27,407 nt of DNA from Thermoplasmatales archaeon UBA509 (GCA_002498845.1 DAJC01000037.1:46250-73656), one strand, 5' to 3'; positions 1 to 9,371 are shown, counted from the first letter of the stretch. The notes: generated by a model not told the origin, from the sequence alone. Program-made: numbers and translations.

Positions 1-176
1 TTTACTAGCCTCTTCTTAAATTTCTCCGGCCTTTCTGATTTGAATTCGCCCCCACTATCAGGATTATAATAGCTAAATGCACATTCACCCTTATGGGAGC
101 GGCACCAAGAACCACACCCTTGAACTACACTTCTTTTGTAATAGATCGGTCTACCGCAATGGCAACAGGAGGTCAT
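1..176 (-). CDS. Cysteine-rich zinc-finger-like protein, cut off by the window edge
   Basis: The first 58 residues are visible, starting at an ATG at 176-174 on the minus strand. The N-terminus has a compact cysteine cluster: C4, C5 and C7 with H6, then C21, C25 and C32, with H29 between. This pattern suggests a small zinc-binding fold. The part after residue 40 is basic and hydrophilic (KSERPEKFKKRL). A TATA-like box about 23 bases upstream supports this start and a leaderless transcript. The gene is divergent from hsdM. I do not recognise a family. Since it lies inside the inferred element it may be a small element-encoded DNA- or RNA-binding protein, but that is a guess. Confidence 0.55.
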   Translation of the reverse strand, partial: MTSCCHCGRPIYYKRSVVQGCGSWCRSHKGECAFSYYNPDSGGEFKSERPEKFKKRLV

Positions 177-194
177 TTATATATAAATTGAACG

Positions 195-202
195 TTATAT
201 AA
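195..202 (-). promoter_or_regulatory. TATA box for the zinc-finger gene
   Basis: The minus strand reads TTATATAA, centred about 23 bases upstream of the ATG at 176. This is the archaeal TATA spacing for a leaderless transcript. A perfect 10-base palindrome AAGAGCTCTT (201-210) abuts it, and TTCGGA is repeated 11 bases apart (209 and 220). Confidence 0.5.
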
Positions 203-304
203 GAGCTCTTCGGATAGTATTCGGAGAAGTAAGTGCAGCAACCTCTAAACTACACTTGTAAACGTATTTTATAAATGAAGGCTTTTTTTTAAAAACACGT
301 AAAA

Positions 305-311
305 TTTATAG
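305..311 (+). promoter_or_regulatory. TATA box for the hsdM operon
   Basis: TTTATAG is centred about 29 bases before the hsdM ATG at 337. No Shine-Dalgarno sequence precedes that ATG, so the transcript is probably leaderless or nearly so. A second AT-rich box (TTTTATAAA, about 267-275) lies further upstream and could be an alternative. Confidence 0.5.
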
Positions 312-336
312 CATTTACTCGTTCTATCCTTTTAGC

Positions 337-1860
337 ATGACCCTCGTAGATTGTTTTGGCAAAGTTACAAAGAACGACCTAATAAAGTTGGTCGATGATG
401 CTGCTGACCTCATACGAACCTCTGTGGATTACAAATATATTCTGGTTCTTCTCTTCATTAAAAGGTTAAGCGACAGATGGAAAGAAGAAGTCGAGGACGC
501 AAAAGATGAAATAATGAGAGAAACTGGAATTGACGAAGCAGAGGCGCTTAAGCGTGCCGTAAGGGAAGAATACCACAGCTATATTGTTCCAGAAAATGTT
601 CTATGGGACAACATTAAGAAAGATGGAAATCTAACTGAAAATCTGTCAAAGGCAATCACGGAAATCGCAAAGGAAAACAAAGAACTGGATGGAGTAGTAA
701 ACAGAATTGATTTCGTAGACTTCACAAAGAGCAGGGAAAACAGGTTACTCCTCGAGCAGTTATTCGGTCTTTTTGACAGATATACCCTTTTGAACAGGTG
801 TATTGAGGGTGATGCCATGGGAGATGCCTACGAGCACATATTAATGAGGTTCGCCCCTGAAAAGGCCAAGGAAGGGGAAGTTTATACTCCGAGAGAAGTA
901 GTTAGGCTTATGGTTGAAATACTTGACCCGAAGCCAGGAATGAGTGTTTATGATCCTGCGTGCGGCTCTGGCGGTATGCTCATTGAGACATATGAACATG
1001 TAAAACGGAAAATAGGCGAAGATGGTGCAAATCGAGTCGGCCTATATGGTGAAGAGAGAAGTCCAACAACCTATGCTCTGGCAAAAATGAACACAATTCT
1101 CCACGGGATATCCGAATCTCATCTTGAAGTAGGTGACAGTCTTCTATATCCTAAATTTAAAACAGCCTCTGGGTTGAAAGTATTCGATCTTGTTCTTGCT
1201 AATCCACCGTGGGCCCAAAAAGGTTATGGGGAAGAAACGCTGAAACAGGCAGAATTCAAGGATAGGTACTCATATGGTTTTGTCCCTCGGAGGTACGGAG
1301 ACTGGGCATGGATACAGCATATGCTGTACACTTCTAAATCAAAAGTGGCAGTTATCATGGACCAGGGAGTACTATTTAGGGGAAATTCCGAGAAAGTCGT
1401 AAGAAAAAAGATAGTTGATGAGAAGACTCTGGAGTCCGTTATTCTGTTGCCGGATAAAATATTCTATAATACAGGAGCAGCTGGTGTTGTCCTCACTTTC
1501 AATAAGAACAAACAAGAGAACCACAAAGATGATATTTTGTTTATAGATGCTTCTAAAGAGTTCGGAAAGCACCAAAATATCAAGAAATTGAATATAATAA
1601 ACGAAGAAAATATCAATAACATAGTTTCAACCTATACAGACTTCGAAACCAAAGAGGGGTTTTCAAAAGTCGTTAGTGTGGAGGAAATAAAAGCAAAAGA
1701 TTACGATTTGAATGTCAGCACTTATGTAAACCCAGTTAATGATGAAAATTCAATTGATATTTCAGGCACTATTGAGGGGCTTGATGCAATAAATATTGAA
1801 CTTACTGAAGTTGAGCACAAGCTCAACGGTTATCTCCGGGAGCTAGGTTATATTGAATAA
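337..1860 (+). CDS. hsdM: Type I restriction-modification system, DNA methyltransferase subunit
   Basis: HsdM is the adenine-N6 methyltransferase of the type I complex. It uses S-adenosylmethionine and works with HsdS, which gives sequence specificity. The N-terminal helical HsdM_N domain (about residues 10-150) precedes the catalytic domain. The SAM-binding motif DPACGSGG is at 206-213 and the catalytic NPPW motif at 289-292. The EVYTPREVV segment just before the catalytic domain is typical of the family. The length of 507 residues is normal. The start is the first ATG, with a TATA box about 29 bases upstream. The 3' end overlaps hsdS by 8 bases, so the subunits are probably translationally coupled. 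The gene looks intact. Confidence 0.96.
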   Translation: MTLVDCFGKVTKNDLIKLVDDAADLIRTSVDYKYILVLLFIKRLSDRWKEEVEDAKDEIMRETGIDEAEALKRAVREEYHSYIVPENVLWDNIKKDGNLTENLSKAITEIAKENKELDGVVNRIDFVDFTKSRENRLLLEQLFGLFDRYTLLNRCIEGDAMGDAYEHILMRFAPEKAKEGEVYTPREVVRLMVEILDPKPGMSVYDPACGSGGMLIETYEHVKRKIGEDGANRVGLYGEERSPTTYALAKMNTILHGISESHLEVGDSLLYPKFKTASGLKVFDLVLANPPWAQKGYGEETLKQAEFKDRYSYGFVPRRYGDWAWIQHMLYTSKSKVAVIMDQGVLFRGNSEKVVRKKIVDEKTLESVILLPDKIFYNTGAAGVVLTFNKNKQENHKDDILFIDASKEFGKHQNIKKLNIINEENINNIVSTYTDFETKEGFSKVVSVEEIKAKDYDLNVSTYVNPVNDENSIDISGTIEGLDAINIELTEVEHKLNGYLRELGYIE

Positions 1861-3112
1861 TTCAGAGGGGACTAGAGACGACTTAAAAATTAATGAAACA
1901 GCACCTCCTGAATGGAGAATTGTAAAACTTTCTGAAGTGGCCGATGTGGTTTCTGGTTATGGATTTCCTTTAAAATATCAAGGAAAGGAACAAGGTACCT
2001 ACCCATTCGTAAAGGTAGGAGATATGAACCTGTCCGATAAATATGTTAACACAGCAAGCAATTTTGTTGGAAGAGAAGAACTCAAACAGTTACACGCGAA
2101 AGTTTTTCCTTCCGGCACTACTATATTTCCGAAAATTGGAATGGCAGTTTATCTCAATAAATTCAGAATTCTCTCTGTGGAAGCCACTTTTGACAATAAT
2201 GTAGCAGGTATTGTCCCAAGGAGAATTCACGATGAATTCCTATACTATTACTTTGTTTCCAGAGTGGATCTTAAAGCTATATCAAACATTACGACAATGC
2301 CTTCAATTAAAAAATCAACGTTAGAGAATTTGCAAATACCTTGTCCATCGTTGAACGAGCAGCAAAGAATCGCTGAAATTCTTTCAACCGCTGACGAAGC
2401 CATTCAAATGGTAAACGACCAGATAACCCAAACAGAGCACCTCAAGAAAGGACTGATGCAGACTCTTCTTACAAAAGGAATTGGGCATACAAAGTTCAAG
2501 ATGACTGAGATCGGAGAGATACCAGAGGAGTGGCCACTTAGGCCATTTAGTGAAGTATTGCAAATTAGGAAAAGAAAGAATGAAGGCAAATCAGAAAAAA
2601 TATATACCATCCCTATGGAGTTGATCCCCCAAAATGAAACTTATTGCGGTTACAGGTCTCTGAACAAAAGCGAAGTCGTGCCTCCAACTTATTGTGAGTG
2701 TGGAGACATTCTCCTCCCTAAAATAACTCCTTCTGTTGAAAACGGCAAACAGGGAATAGTCCCAACTATGCCGTCTGGAAATGCTTTCGCAACTTCAGAG
2801 GTGTACGCTCTTTTCACTAATGGTTCACTCACAAATATTTATACATTTTATCTCTTGAAATTAAGTTTATTCAGGAAACCACTTATTGACAGTATGGTTG
2901 GAACAACTGGGCGGCAAAGAGTTCCAAAAGATTCACTTTTCAACTTGTCTTTTCCAGTTCCGCCTATCCCAGAGCAGCAGAAAATATCCGAAATCCTAAC
3001 AACAATTGACCACAAATTAGAACTTCTCAGAAGCAAGAAGACCCACTTAGAAGAACTCAAGAAAGGCATGATGGAGGAACTTCTTACTGGAAGGGTAAGG
3101 GTAAAGGTATGA
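1853..3112 (+). CDS. hsdS: Type I restriction-modification system, specificity subunit
   Basis: HsdS recognises the bipartite target sequence and holds HsdM and HsdR together. The layout is classical. The first target-recognition domain starts at about residue 20 (WRIVKLSEVADVVSG) and is followed by a conserved helix at about 165-210 (LNEQQRIAEILSTADEAI). The second target-recognition domain starts at about 225 (IGEIPEEWPLRPFSEV), and a second conserved helix ends the protein (PIPEQQKISEILTTIDHKLE). The two helices are recognisable repeats of each other, as usual. The start is a TTG that overlaps the end of hsdM; no ATG in frame precedes the first recognition domain. It ends in an ATGA overlap with hsdR. 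The recognition sequence cannot be predicted from here. Confidence 0.95.
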   Translation: MNNSEGTRDDLKINETAPPEWRIVKLSEVADVVSGYGFPLKYQGKEQGTYPFVKVGDMNLSDKYVNTASNFVGREELKQLHAKVFPSGTTIFPKIGMAVYLNKFRILSVEATFDNNVAGIVPRRIHDEFLYYYFVSRVDLKAISNITTMPSIKKSTLENLQIPCPSLNEQQRIAEILSTADEAIQMVNDQITQTEHLKKGLMQTLLTKGIGHTKFKMTEIGEIPEEWPLRPFSEVLQIRKRKNEGKSEKIYTIPMELIPQNETYCGYRSLNKSEVVPPTYCECGDILLPKITPSVENGKQGIVPTMPSGNAFATSEVYALFTNGSLTNIYTFYLLKLSLFRKPLIDSMVGTTGRQRVPKDSLFNLSFPVPPIPEQQKISEILTTIDHKLELLRSKKTHLEELKKGMMEELLTGRVRVKV

Positions 3113-6087
3113 TGTTCAGTGAAGATTCAAGTGAGAGATGGATTTTAAGAAAGCTTCAGGAAATGGGATGGGCTTACGTCTCACCCGAAGAGATAGATAA
3201 CGAGAACAACGATTATTTTATCCGGGATATTCTACTGAGCAGTCTAAAAAATATCAATGCAGAAAGTGAAACGCTTATTGACAATGCAGTTTCCAAACTA
3301 GAGGAACTCACGCCATCAAAAGAGGGAAATGGTAAATTCCTTGACTATTTCAAGCATGGCATAGATGTTGTAGACGAAAACAGACATATTCACACAATAA
3401 GACTTGTCGATGTCACAGATGTGAATAAAAACAGCCTCATAGTAACAAACCAGTTCAATGTCCAGGGGAAAGCAAACAAACGTCCAGATATATTGCTATT
3501 TGTAAACGGGATTCCCATTGTTATAATGGAAAACAAGAACCCATACAATATGGGTAATTTGGAAATGGCTTATAACCAGATAAAGGGATACGAAAGGAGC
3601 ATTTCAGGATTATTCACATTTCTTCAGATAGGCATGATAAACAATGGAGTAAAAGGGGAGATCTTTCCTCTGTTCTTCAACGAGAAGGGCGAAGATCTCA
3701 GGGCTAAGTGGAAAGCTTCATACCCGTTGGATATAGATTCGGAAAATGAGGTAGAGATTCTTCTGTACGGGGTATTTTTCCCTGGTAATTTCTTGAACAT
3801 AATAAGAAATTATGTTCATATCAGAAAGAGAGGGGAAAGCAACGAAAAAATCATAGCCAGGTATATGCAGTTTAGAGCTACAGAAAAAATAATCAAGAGA
3901 ATAATGGATGGCCTGAACACGCCGTCTGGCAAAGCTATGAAAACAGGGCTTATATGGCACTGGCAAGGGTCGGGAAAGACACTCATAATGGGATATACCG
4001 CATACCAGATTAGGCAAAGGTTCCCAGAAAGCACTGTTTTGGTAGTAGTGGACAGGCGGGATCTGGATAACCAAGCTCTTGCGAGCTTCACTGGAGTTCA
4101 GGGGCTGGAACTCACTGAGAGCATTGATAGTATTTCAAGGCTAGTTGAGATTATTGATTACAACGGTGGAAAAGGAAAACCCGGAATTTTCATTGTTACA
4201 GTGCAGAAATTTAGCCCAGAGAATTTTAAATCGATCGCGGGAGGGAGATCCCTGAGCAGGGATGATATAGTATGTCTGGTTGATGAAAGCCACAGAACTC
4301 AGTATGGTCTCATGGCCGCTAATTTCAGGAATGCCTTTCCAAATGCGTTTGTCTTTGGATTCACCGGAACTCCCGTCAGAAAAAATACAGGTGGAAAGAT
4401 AAGAAATACGTTTGCAGAATTCTGCCCACCTGGTGAATTATACCTTGACAGGTATTCCATGAAGGATGCTCAGGATGATGGCTTCACGGTTCCGATTGCA
4501 TATGAGTACAATGGTGCAGTTCCTGTTGTTAAGGATTTGATACTGAAGGAGGCACTGGAACATGACGAGGAGACTGAGGGTCTTACCGATGCAGAAAAGG
4601 AGATTCTGAACAGAAAGATTAGCGTAATAAAGGAGGCTTTCAAAACAGAATCAAATATTGAAGCAATTGTTGAGGATGTTGCGAGGCATTTCAGAAATGA
4701 GGTTGAAGACAGCGGACTGAAAGCCATGCTAGTCGCTGTAGACAGGGAAGCTTGTGTTTTATATAAACGGAAGCTTGACCGCTTGCTACCCCCTGAATCA
4801 TCCGAAATTGTTATGACATTCAGCTACAACGAAGCTTCCAGCATCATTTCTGATTACAGAGAGGAACTTGAAAAGAGGACGGGAAAAGAGGCCAAGAAAG
4901 CCTGCAAGGAATTCACAGAGCAGTTTGATTATTCGGAGAATCCAAAGATACTCATAGTAACCGATATGCTTCTCACTGGTTTTGATTCCCCGAAACTGTG
5001 GGTAATGTATCTTGCAAAGCCACTTTTTGAAGAAAGGCTCCTTCAGGCAATCGGGAGAACGGACAGGCCTTTTTCGACCAAGGATTACGGTTACATCGTT
5101 GATTATGTTTATCTTCTGGATACTCTCAATAAAACACTGAAGAAATACGAAGGGCTCTCATCTGGCGAGGGCGTCAAAGGCATTGTGATATCTAGAGAAG
5201 AAACTAAGAGGGAATTTTTGGAGTTGCTAAATCAGACATATGCGCTCTTTGGCAATTTTGACTTTTCAGATGGTAGCCATGAGAATCTGGATAGGTTGAT
5301 TAAGTTGCTTTCGGATTCAGAGCTGTCCGAAAGATTTGAAAAGAATTTCAGGAAACTGACGGCAATCCTAAATCTCCCGCGAGCAAAAACTTACCTGATG
5401 GCTTATGTAGAGAAGTACAAAACCCTAGCAAAAGCCTATGGTGTGTATGTGAATAATCTTAAGCTTGGGAATATCGATGAGCAGAAAGTTTCTGAGGCCT
5501 ATGAACGGGTGAAGAAGATAATAAGCGAGAATTTCTTCCTAGATGTTGAGAACAGGGGCGGCTTCACTATAGACAGAAGTTATCTGGACAGCCTCGGAAA
5601 AACCAAGGACTACGCTTCTGCATTAAGGGCCCTTAACCAATGGCATACTGAAATCTCAAACAGGAGATTCAGATATCCAGACCTCCTTGAAAGAATTGTC
5701 AATGCATATCAAAAGCTCATGACAGCCAAGGAGGTTAACGAGGGCATTCTCAGAGAAATAAAAGCCATAAAAGAAAATGTTGACGCCATTGATGCTGCAA
5801 GTGCCAGTGAAGGTGAAACAATGGCTGCATTTAAGGAAGCCATCAGCTCTGTTCTAAAGGATGTTGACGGTAACACTTTGAATGAAGTGATTTCAGATTT
5901 ATCTTCAAGGAAGGGCGTCGCCCTCATTCTTAAGAATCAGAACTACATTGGAAAGTCCGACAGGAAGAGCATTAAAAGGTCTATAAGGTATTCGGTTATC
6001 AAAGTTCTAAAACCGGATAACGTTCAGGACGAGAACTCCATTGTGGAAGGCTTATATCAGAAATTGAGGGATACATTTGGTTTCTGA
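3109..6087 (+). CDS. hsdR: Type I restriction-modification system, restriction and translocation subunit
   Basis: HsdR is the motor and nuclease subunit that translocates and cuts unmethylated DNA. The N-terminal nuclease has the PD-(D/E)xK residues D127 and E141-x-K143 in the RPD and ENK motifs. The superfamily 2 motor follows: Walker A GSGKT at 287-291, the DEAD-like box DESH at 392-395, motif III FTGTP at 418-422, and motif VI QAIGRTDR at 646-653. A long helical C-terminus of about 300 residues probably contacts the methyltransferase. The length of 992 residues is full size. All key residues are present, so the enzyme should be active. It starts in an ATGA overlap with hsdS and overlaps the metallopeptidase gene that follows by 11 bases. 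Confidence 0.96.
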   Translation: MMFSEDSSERWILRKLQEMGWAYVSPEEIDNENNDYFIRDILLSSLKNINAESETLIDNAVSKLEELTPSKEGNGKFLDYFKHGIDVVDENRHIHTIRLVDVTDVNKNSLIVTNQFNVQGKANKRPDILLFVNGIPIVIMENKNPYNMGNLEMAYNQIKGYERSISGLFTFLQIGMINNGVKGEIFPLFFNEKGEDLRAKWKASYPLDIDSENEVEILLYGVFFPGNFLNIIRNYVHIRKRGESNEKIIARYMQFRATEKIIKRIMDGLNTPSGKAMKTGLIWHWQGSGKTLIMGYTAYQIRQRFPESTVLVVVDRRDLDNQALASFTGVQGLELTESIDSISRLVEIIDYNGGKGKPGIFIVTVQKFSPENFKSIAGGRSLSRDDIVCLVDESHRTQYGLMAANFRNAFPNAFVFGFTGTPVRKNTGGKIRNTFAEFCPPGELYLDRYSMKDAQDDGFTVPIAYEYNGAVPVVKDLILKEALEHDEETEGLTDAEKEILNRKISVIKEAFKTESNIEAIVEDVARHFRNEVEDSGLKAMLVAVDREACVLYKRKLDRLLPPESSEIVMTFSYNEASSIISDYREELEKRTGKEAKKACKEFTEQFDYSENPKILIVTDMLLTGFDSPKLWVMYLAKPLFEERLLQAIGRTDRPFSTKDYGYIVDYVYLLDTLNKTLKKYEGLSSGEGVKGIVISREETKREFLELLNQTYALFGNFDFSDGSHENLDRLIKLLSDSELSERFEKNFRKLTAILNLPRAKTYLMAYVEKYKTLAKAYGVYVNNLKLGNIDEQKVSEAYERVKKIISENFFLDVENRGGFTIDRSYLDSLGKTKDYASALRALNQWHTEISNRRFRYPDLLERIVNAYQKLMTAKEVNEGILREIKAIKENVDAIDAASASEGETMAAFKEAISSVLKDVDGNTLNEVISDLSSRKGVALILKNQNYIGKSDRKSIKRSIRYSVIKVLKPDNVQDENSIVEGLYQKLRDTFGF

Positions 6088-6514
6088 TGTTGTAATCCTT
6101 GGAAATAAGGTGAAAATCGTGCGATGTAACAGGAGTAGGCCGGCCCAAATCAAGGGCACTCTTTGTGTACCTCTGTCATTCTCCGACAGTGAGCTCAGAC
6201 AATATTTAGGGGGGAGACTAATGAGGGTCCTTAAGGCTGAATACCGTAAGCTTACCAAGGAAAAAGGATTCTTTATTATCGGAGAAGTTAGTTTTGAACT
6301 TATCGATAAATTCCGGGATAAAACGATGCTGGCCGCTCTTAAAGGTTCAACAATTTTTGTCCGTGAAGATATTATCAAATTGAGCAGAGTTGACATAAGA
6401 GAAATAGTTGTACATGAGGTTGCACATCTGTTTTCAAGGGGACATGGTGAGAGATTTCAGATGGCTGTTCAATTTATAGGGGGGAACCAAAGGAGGTTGC
6501 CAATACAGTTATAG
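6077..6514 (+). CDS. HExxH metallopeptidase, YgjP/DUF45-like, in the hsd operon
   Basis: The protein has a gluzincin-type zinc motif, HEVAH at 113-117, followed by H123 in the sequence SRGHGERF. This spacing matches the third zinc ligand of YgjP/DUF45 and SprT-like peptidases. The N-terminal part (about 1-60) has the basic, strand-rich look of YgjP proteins. It has no signal peptide and should be cytoplasmic. The listed start is a TTG within the 3' end of hsdR; a GTG at 6110 (residue 12) is an alternative. Genes of this family often sit beside type I hsdR genes, but their role there is not established to my knowledge. One option is proteolytic control of the restriction subunit. The peptidase fold is fairly sure; the substrate is unknown. 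Confidence 0.75.
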   Translation: MVSDVVILGNKVKIVRCNRSRPAQIKGTLCVPLSFSDSELRQYLGGRLMRVLKAEYRKLTKEKGFFIIGEVSFELIDKFRDKTMLAALKGSTIFVREDIIKLSRVDIREIVVHEVAHLFSRGHGERFQMAVQFIGGNQRRLPIQL

Positions 6515-6526
6515 AATTTACATATT

Positions 6527-6844
6527 CTAGTGAATATGTGTGATATTTGTAGCCGAGTATGTTGGTAGAACATACTGCTCACCGTATGGAGGATAGTCAA
6601 CCTTATACCCTGAGATGAAATCAGATATTCTGTAGGTAATTATTTTGTTTTCAGGGGTATATCTAACCCGGAAGTATGTGAATCCTTCTTTGAGCAACCA
6701 CATATATGATTCTACTGCAAGAGCAAAACCATCAAACTTTCTGAAGTAGTGTCTTCTATCACGGACTGCTATGCAGTAAGGTTTCTGCAATCTGCCAACA
6801 ACATCTCCATTCCTGTACAGATAAGCCCCGCGTTGTTCAGGCAT
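6527..6844 (-). CDS. Uncharacterised 105-residue protein coupled to the replication gene
   Basis: I do not recognise this protein. It is small and rich in Tyr, Arg and Phe, with no transmembrane segment and no clear metal motif. The middle part (about 20-65, CIAVRDRRHYFRKFDGFALA) looks like a folded alpha/beta domain, and the C-terminus is rich in Tyr and Pro. Its ATG lies inside the end of the primase-polymerase gene (ATGCCTGA overlap of 8 bases), so it is probably translationally coupled to it and may assist replication or its control. It is convergent with the hsd operon; only 12 bases separate its stop from the stop of the metallopeptidase gene. Confidence 0.65.
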   Translation of the reverse strand: MPEQRGAYLYRNGDVVGRLQKPYCIAVRDRRHYFRKFDGFALAVESYMWLLKEGFTYFRVRYTPENKIITYRISDFISGYKVDYPPYGEQYVLPTYSATNITHIH

Positions 6845-9371
6845 TTAGATTATCCCTCCCCGGAAATTCCAGGCATCTGCCCTTGGGGACAACTAAACCT
6901 TCTGATATCCATTTATCAATAATTGTCTGAACGGTATCCACCGAAATCCCCTTCTCTGATGCAATCCATCTTTCAATGTTATCTCGCTCCCTAGCAGCTT
7001 CACTTATTCCGGCAAAGACTTTACTTACTCCATCAAATATTACTTTCGGATCTATTTCTGGTTCTACTTCATCCGCAGAAAATGAGAAATTCGATTCTGG
7101 CCAATCTTCCAAGGGTAGAATATTCAAGCCCTTTCTGTACTTGTGAGCCATATTATTTCGTTGACGTTTTATGACATTTGTTTTGCTGACCTTTGAGAAC
7201 GTAATGTCAAAAATATCCTCGTCCAACAATTTGATGTGATATCTCTCCGCATAACGTCTATAGGCATCATAAAAATCAGAAGCTGCCCTCTCTTCGTTGC
7301 CTTCCTTTGCAATACATTCATTAAAGAAGGCTCTCACTGGATTTGCAGACCTCGTCCATATTCTCATTGCTTCCGCAGTAGGTGTGGCATCAGTGAACTT
7401 CAGTCCGTTTTCCATGATTCTCCTTGCACCTTCAATCATCCAGTTGAGAATTCCTGATGACTCTTCCTTCAGTTTTTTCTGAAGTCTTGCATCCATGCTG
7501 GGTGGCTTGTGAAAGACAATTATGTCCCAGCGATTGAAAAATGAATCCTCCTCCTCATCACCTACAGAGGGCAACGAATTTGCAGAAAACAGCAGTTTGG
7601 ATCTGGGCTGGAAATCAAACGGATGCTTGTACTTGAATTCCCCAGGTATGAGATCCCTGCCGGTGATTCCCTTGAATATGGAGATATCACTCAGGGAGCT
7701 TGTTGGCATATCTGGGGCAATATTGGCAAGTTTCTTGTACAGTTTTGAAGTTATAAACCTCTGGTCCGCTTTGGAAAGTTGCTGAAGCGTTGCGGCCGAT
7801 ACGTTCTGAATTCCCAGAATTTCCTTGATTGCTTGCAGGAATGTTGATTTGCCGCTATCTGTGGGGCCTATCAGGATTAATCCTTTCTTAATGGGATATC
7901 CTGGGATAAGCGTATAACCTGCCCACTCTTGAAGTCTTTTAACGTCTTCCTGACTTGCTACTTCACTTAGGAAGTTATCGAAAATAGGACGACTATCACC
8001 TTCAAGGTACTTGACTGGAAGAAGGACTGTCGCAAATATCTCCGGTGTAAAATCTATAACTTTGAGCTTTTCGCAGTCCAAAAGGCCATTATCAAGAGCC
8101 AGGTACCTCTCCTGTTCTTTCATAAGGTATGCGTTGTCCATAAGTTTGCTGAGGACTTCGCTTTTCTCGCCGTTCGCAACCTGGTTAGATGTGAGATGTT
8201 CCATCTTCTCCCTGAGAACCATATTGGTAGGCTCTGTTTCGTAATACCTGCCATTGTACCAATATAAAATGTCTTGAGGCTTCCCAAATGCTATTTCCCT
8301 CGCAACATGATACTGGTGCTTGAGGTACTGCATCAGCATGTTGGGCAGGTTTCGCTTAGCAAGTTCGTATGCCTTATCTGGGCCCTGAGGCACATACCCG
8401 TAGAGGGCCGTTAGCGCTGTTCTTACTTTTTCCTCAGATATTTCCCAGATCTTGAACTGCGGTTTCCCAAGGTCTTCAAATGTGGGGGTTTCTATCCCGC
8501 CATCATCGGCACTTCTTGAATTGTAATAATGCTCAATCATATATTTCACAGCGGGATCTTCATATGGCGGGTTGCATCGTGTGCTGGCAAATCTATTGAG
8601 TTTTTCACGGAATTCATCTTTCGTACAGCCTCTTCTGTTTAAGAAAACAGTATAGGCAAGGCAAGCCATGTTGCGCTCACCTTCATTGAACGTTGCTCCA
8701 TTTTCTATGCGCTTCATCATGGGCTTGACCCAATTAGATTTTCCAATCATCATGAATTCGAGCCATCCTGGCGCATAGGCGATTGGTAGGTCAAAGATCC
8801 TGTATACACCCTTATCGTTCTCAGACCCGCCTCCGACGAGGAGATTCCCATCGCTTCTTATGTCAATGCCAGTTCCAAGTGCATCTGCGGCACCAGTTAT
8901 AATCGAGGAATCTTTGACTTTCAGAATAATGTGCAATCCACCTGAAGGGGTAGCCTGAATCAGGGAAATTGCCTGGTCACTTTTTTGTTGTTTTAATATC
9001 CTCTGCCATTCTTTCCAACCATCCTTACCATTCTTCACGTCAATGTCGATTCCAAGGAGTCCGTTCCCCATGGCCAGACCTATGTTAGCATATGGATCTG
9101 CCATCCAGACCCTCCTAACTTTTTCCGGATCTGTTGTTGCTTCTTCCTGCCAGTTCTTGTGCATGGGGTGTTTACCCGGGGTTCTGCAGTTTTCAGCTTT
9201 CCTGCATGTGCACATTCCATTTTTGACCGTGTAAAGTGGGAACACAGGTATGCCTCTACTTGCAAAGAAAACGGCCGCATCAAGCTTTTTGTTAAACATC
9301 TTTTCAAAAGGTTTAAGATTCTCAATGTATTGTGTAATCGAGTTCGGTGTCGGCGGAAATGTCGAACTCAT
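6837..9371 (-). CDS. Replication protein: primase-polymerase fused to superfamily 3 helicase (P4/D5 type)
   Basis: This protein combines the primer synthesis and unwinding activities that start replication of many plasmids and viruses. The N-terminal Prim-Pol domain (about 30-220) has a cysteine cluster (C54, C56, C62, then PGKHP), the metal-binding DID motif at 109-111, GLH with H147, and a later acidic motif near D170. A PriCT-like segment follows at about 225-285 (ERNMACLAY). A D5_N-like region precedes the helicase. The helicase has Walker A GPTDSGKS at 502-509 and a sensor-like segment KLLFSANSLP. The last 60 residues look like a winged-helix tail. It starts in an ATGA overlap with the AbrB-like gene. 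The gene looks intact, so the element may have been able to replicate autonomously. Confidence 0.93.
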   Translation of the reverse strand: MSSTFPPTPNSITQYIENLKPFEKMFNKKLDAAVFFASRGIPVFPLYTVKNGMCTCRKAENCRTPGKHPMHKNWQEEATTDPEKVRRVWMADPYANIGLAMGNGLLGIDIDVKNGKDGWKEWQRILKQQKSDQAISLIQATPSGGLHIILKVKDSSIITGAADALGTGIDIRSDGNLLVGGGSENDKGVYRIFDLPIAYAPGWLEFMMIGKSNWVKPMMKRIENGATFNEGERNMACLAYTVFLNRRGCTKDEFREKLNRFASTRCNPPYEDPAVKYMIEHYYNSRSADDGGIETPTFEDLGKPQFKIWEISEEKVRTALTALYGYVPQGPDKAYELAKRNLPNMLMQYLKHQYHVAREIAFGKPQDILYWYNGRYYETEPTNMVLREKMEHLTSNQVANGEKSEVLSKLMDNAYLMKEQERYLALDNGLLDCEKLKVIDFTPEIFATVLLPVKYLEGDSRPIFDNFLSEVASQEDVKRLQEWAGYTLIPGYPIKKGLILIGPTDSGKSTFLQAIKEILGIQNVSAATLQQLSKADQRFITSKLYKKLANIAPDMPTSSLSDISIFKGITGRDLIPGEFKYKHPFDFQPRSKLLFSANSLPSVGDEEEDSFFNRWDIIVFHKPPSMDARLQKKLKEESSGILNWMIEGARRIMENGLKFTDATPTAEAMRIWTRSANPVRAFFNECIAKEGNEERAASDFYDAYRRYAERYHIKLLDEDIFDITFSKVSKTNVIKRQRNNMAHKYRKGLNILPLEDWPESNFSFSADEVEPEIDPKVIFDGVSKVFAGISEAARERDNIERWIASEKGISVDTVQTIIDKWISEGLVVPKGRCLEFPGRDNLNA

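Noticed and set aside
123..258. Repeat AACTACACTT at 123 and 249 as an attachment or operator repeat
   Set aside because: Ten bases, one copy inside a coding region, no dyad symmetry and no link to the right border sequence.
3718..4091. Two long frames on the minus strand inside hsdR
   Set aside because: They are antisense shadows of the conserved HsdR motor region and have no start signals or recognisable protein pattern.
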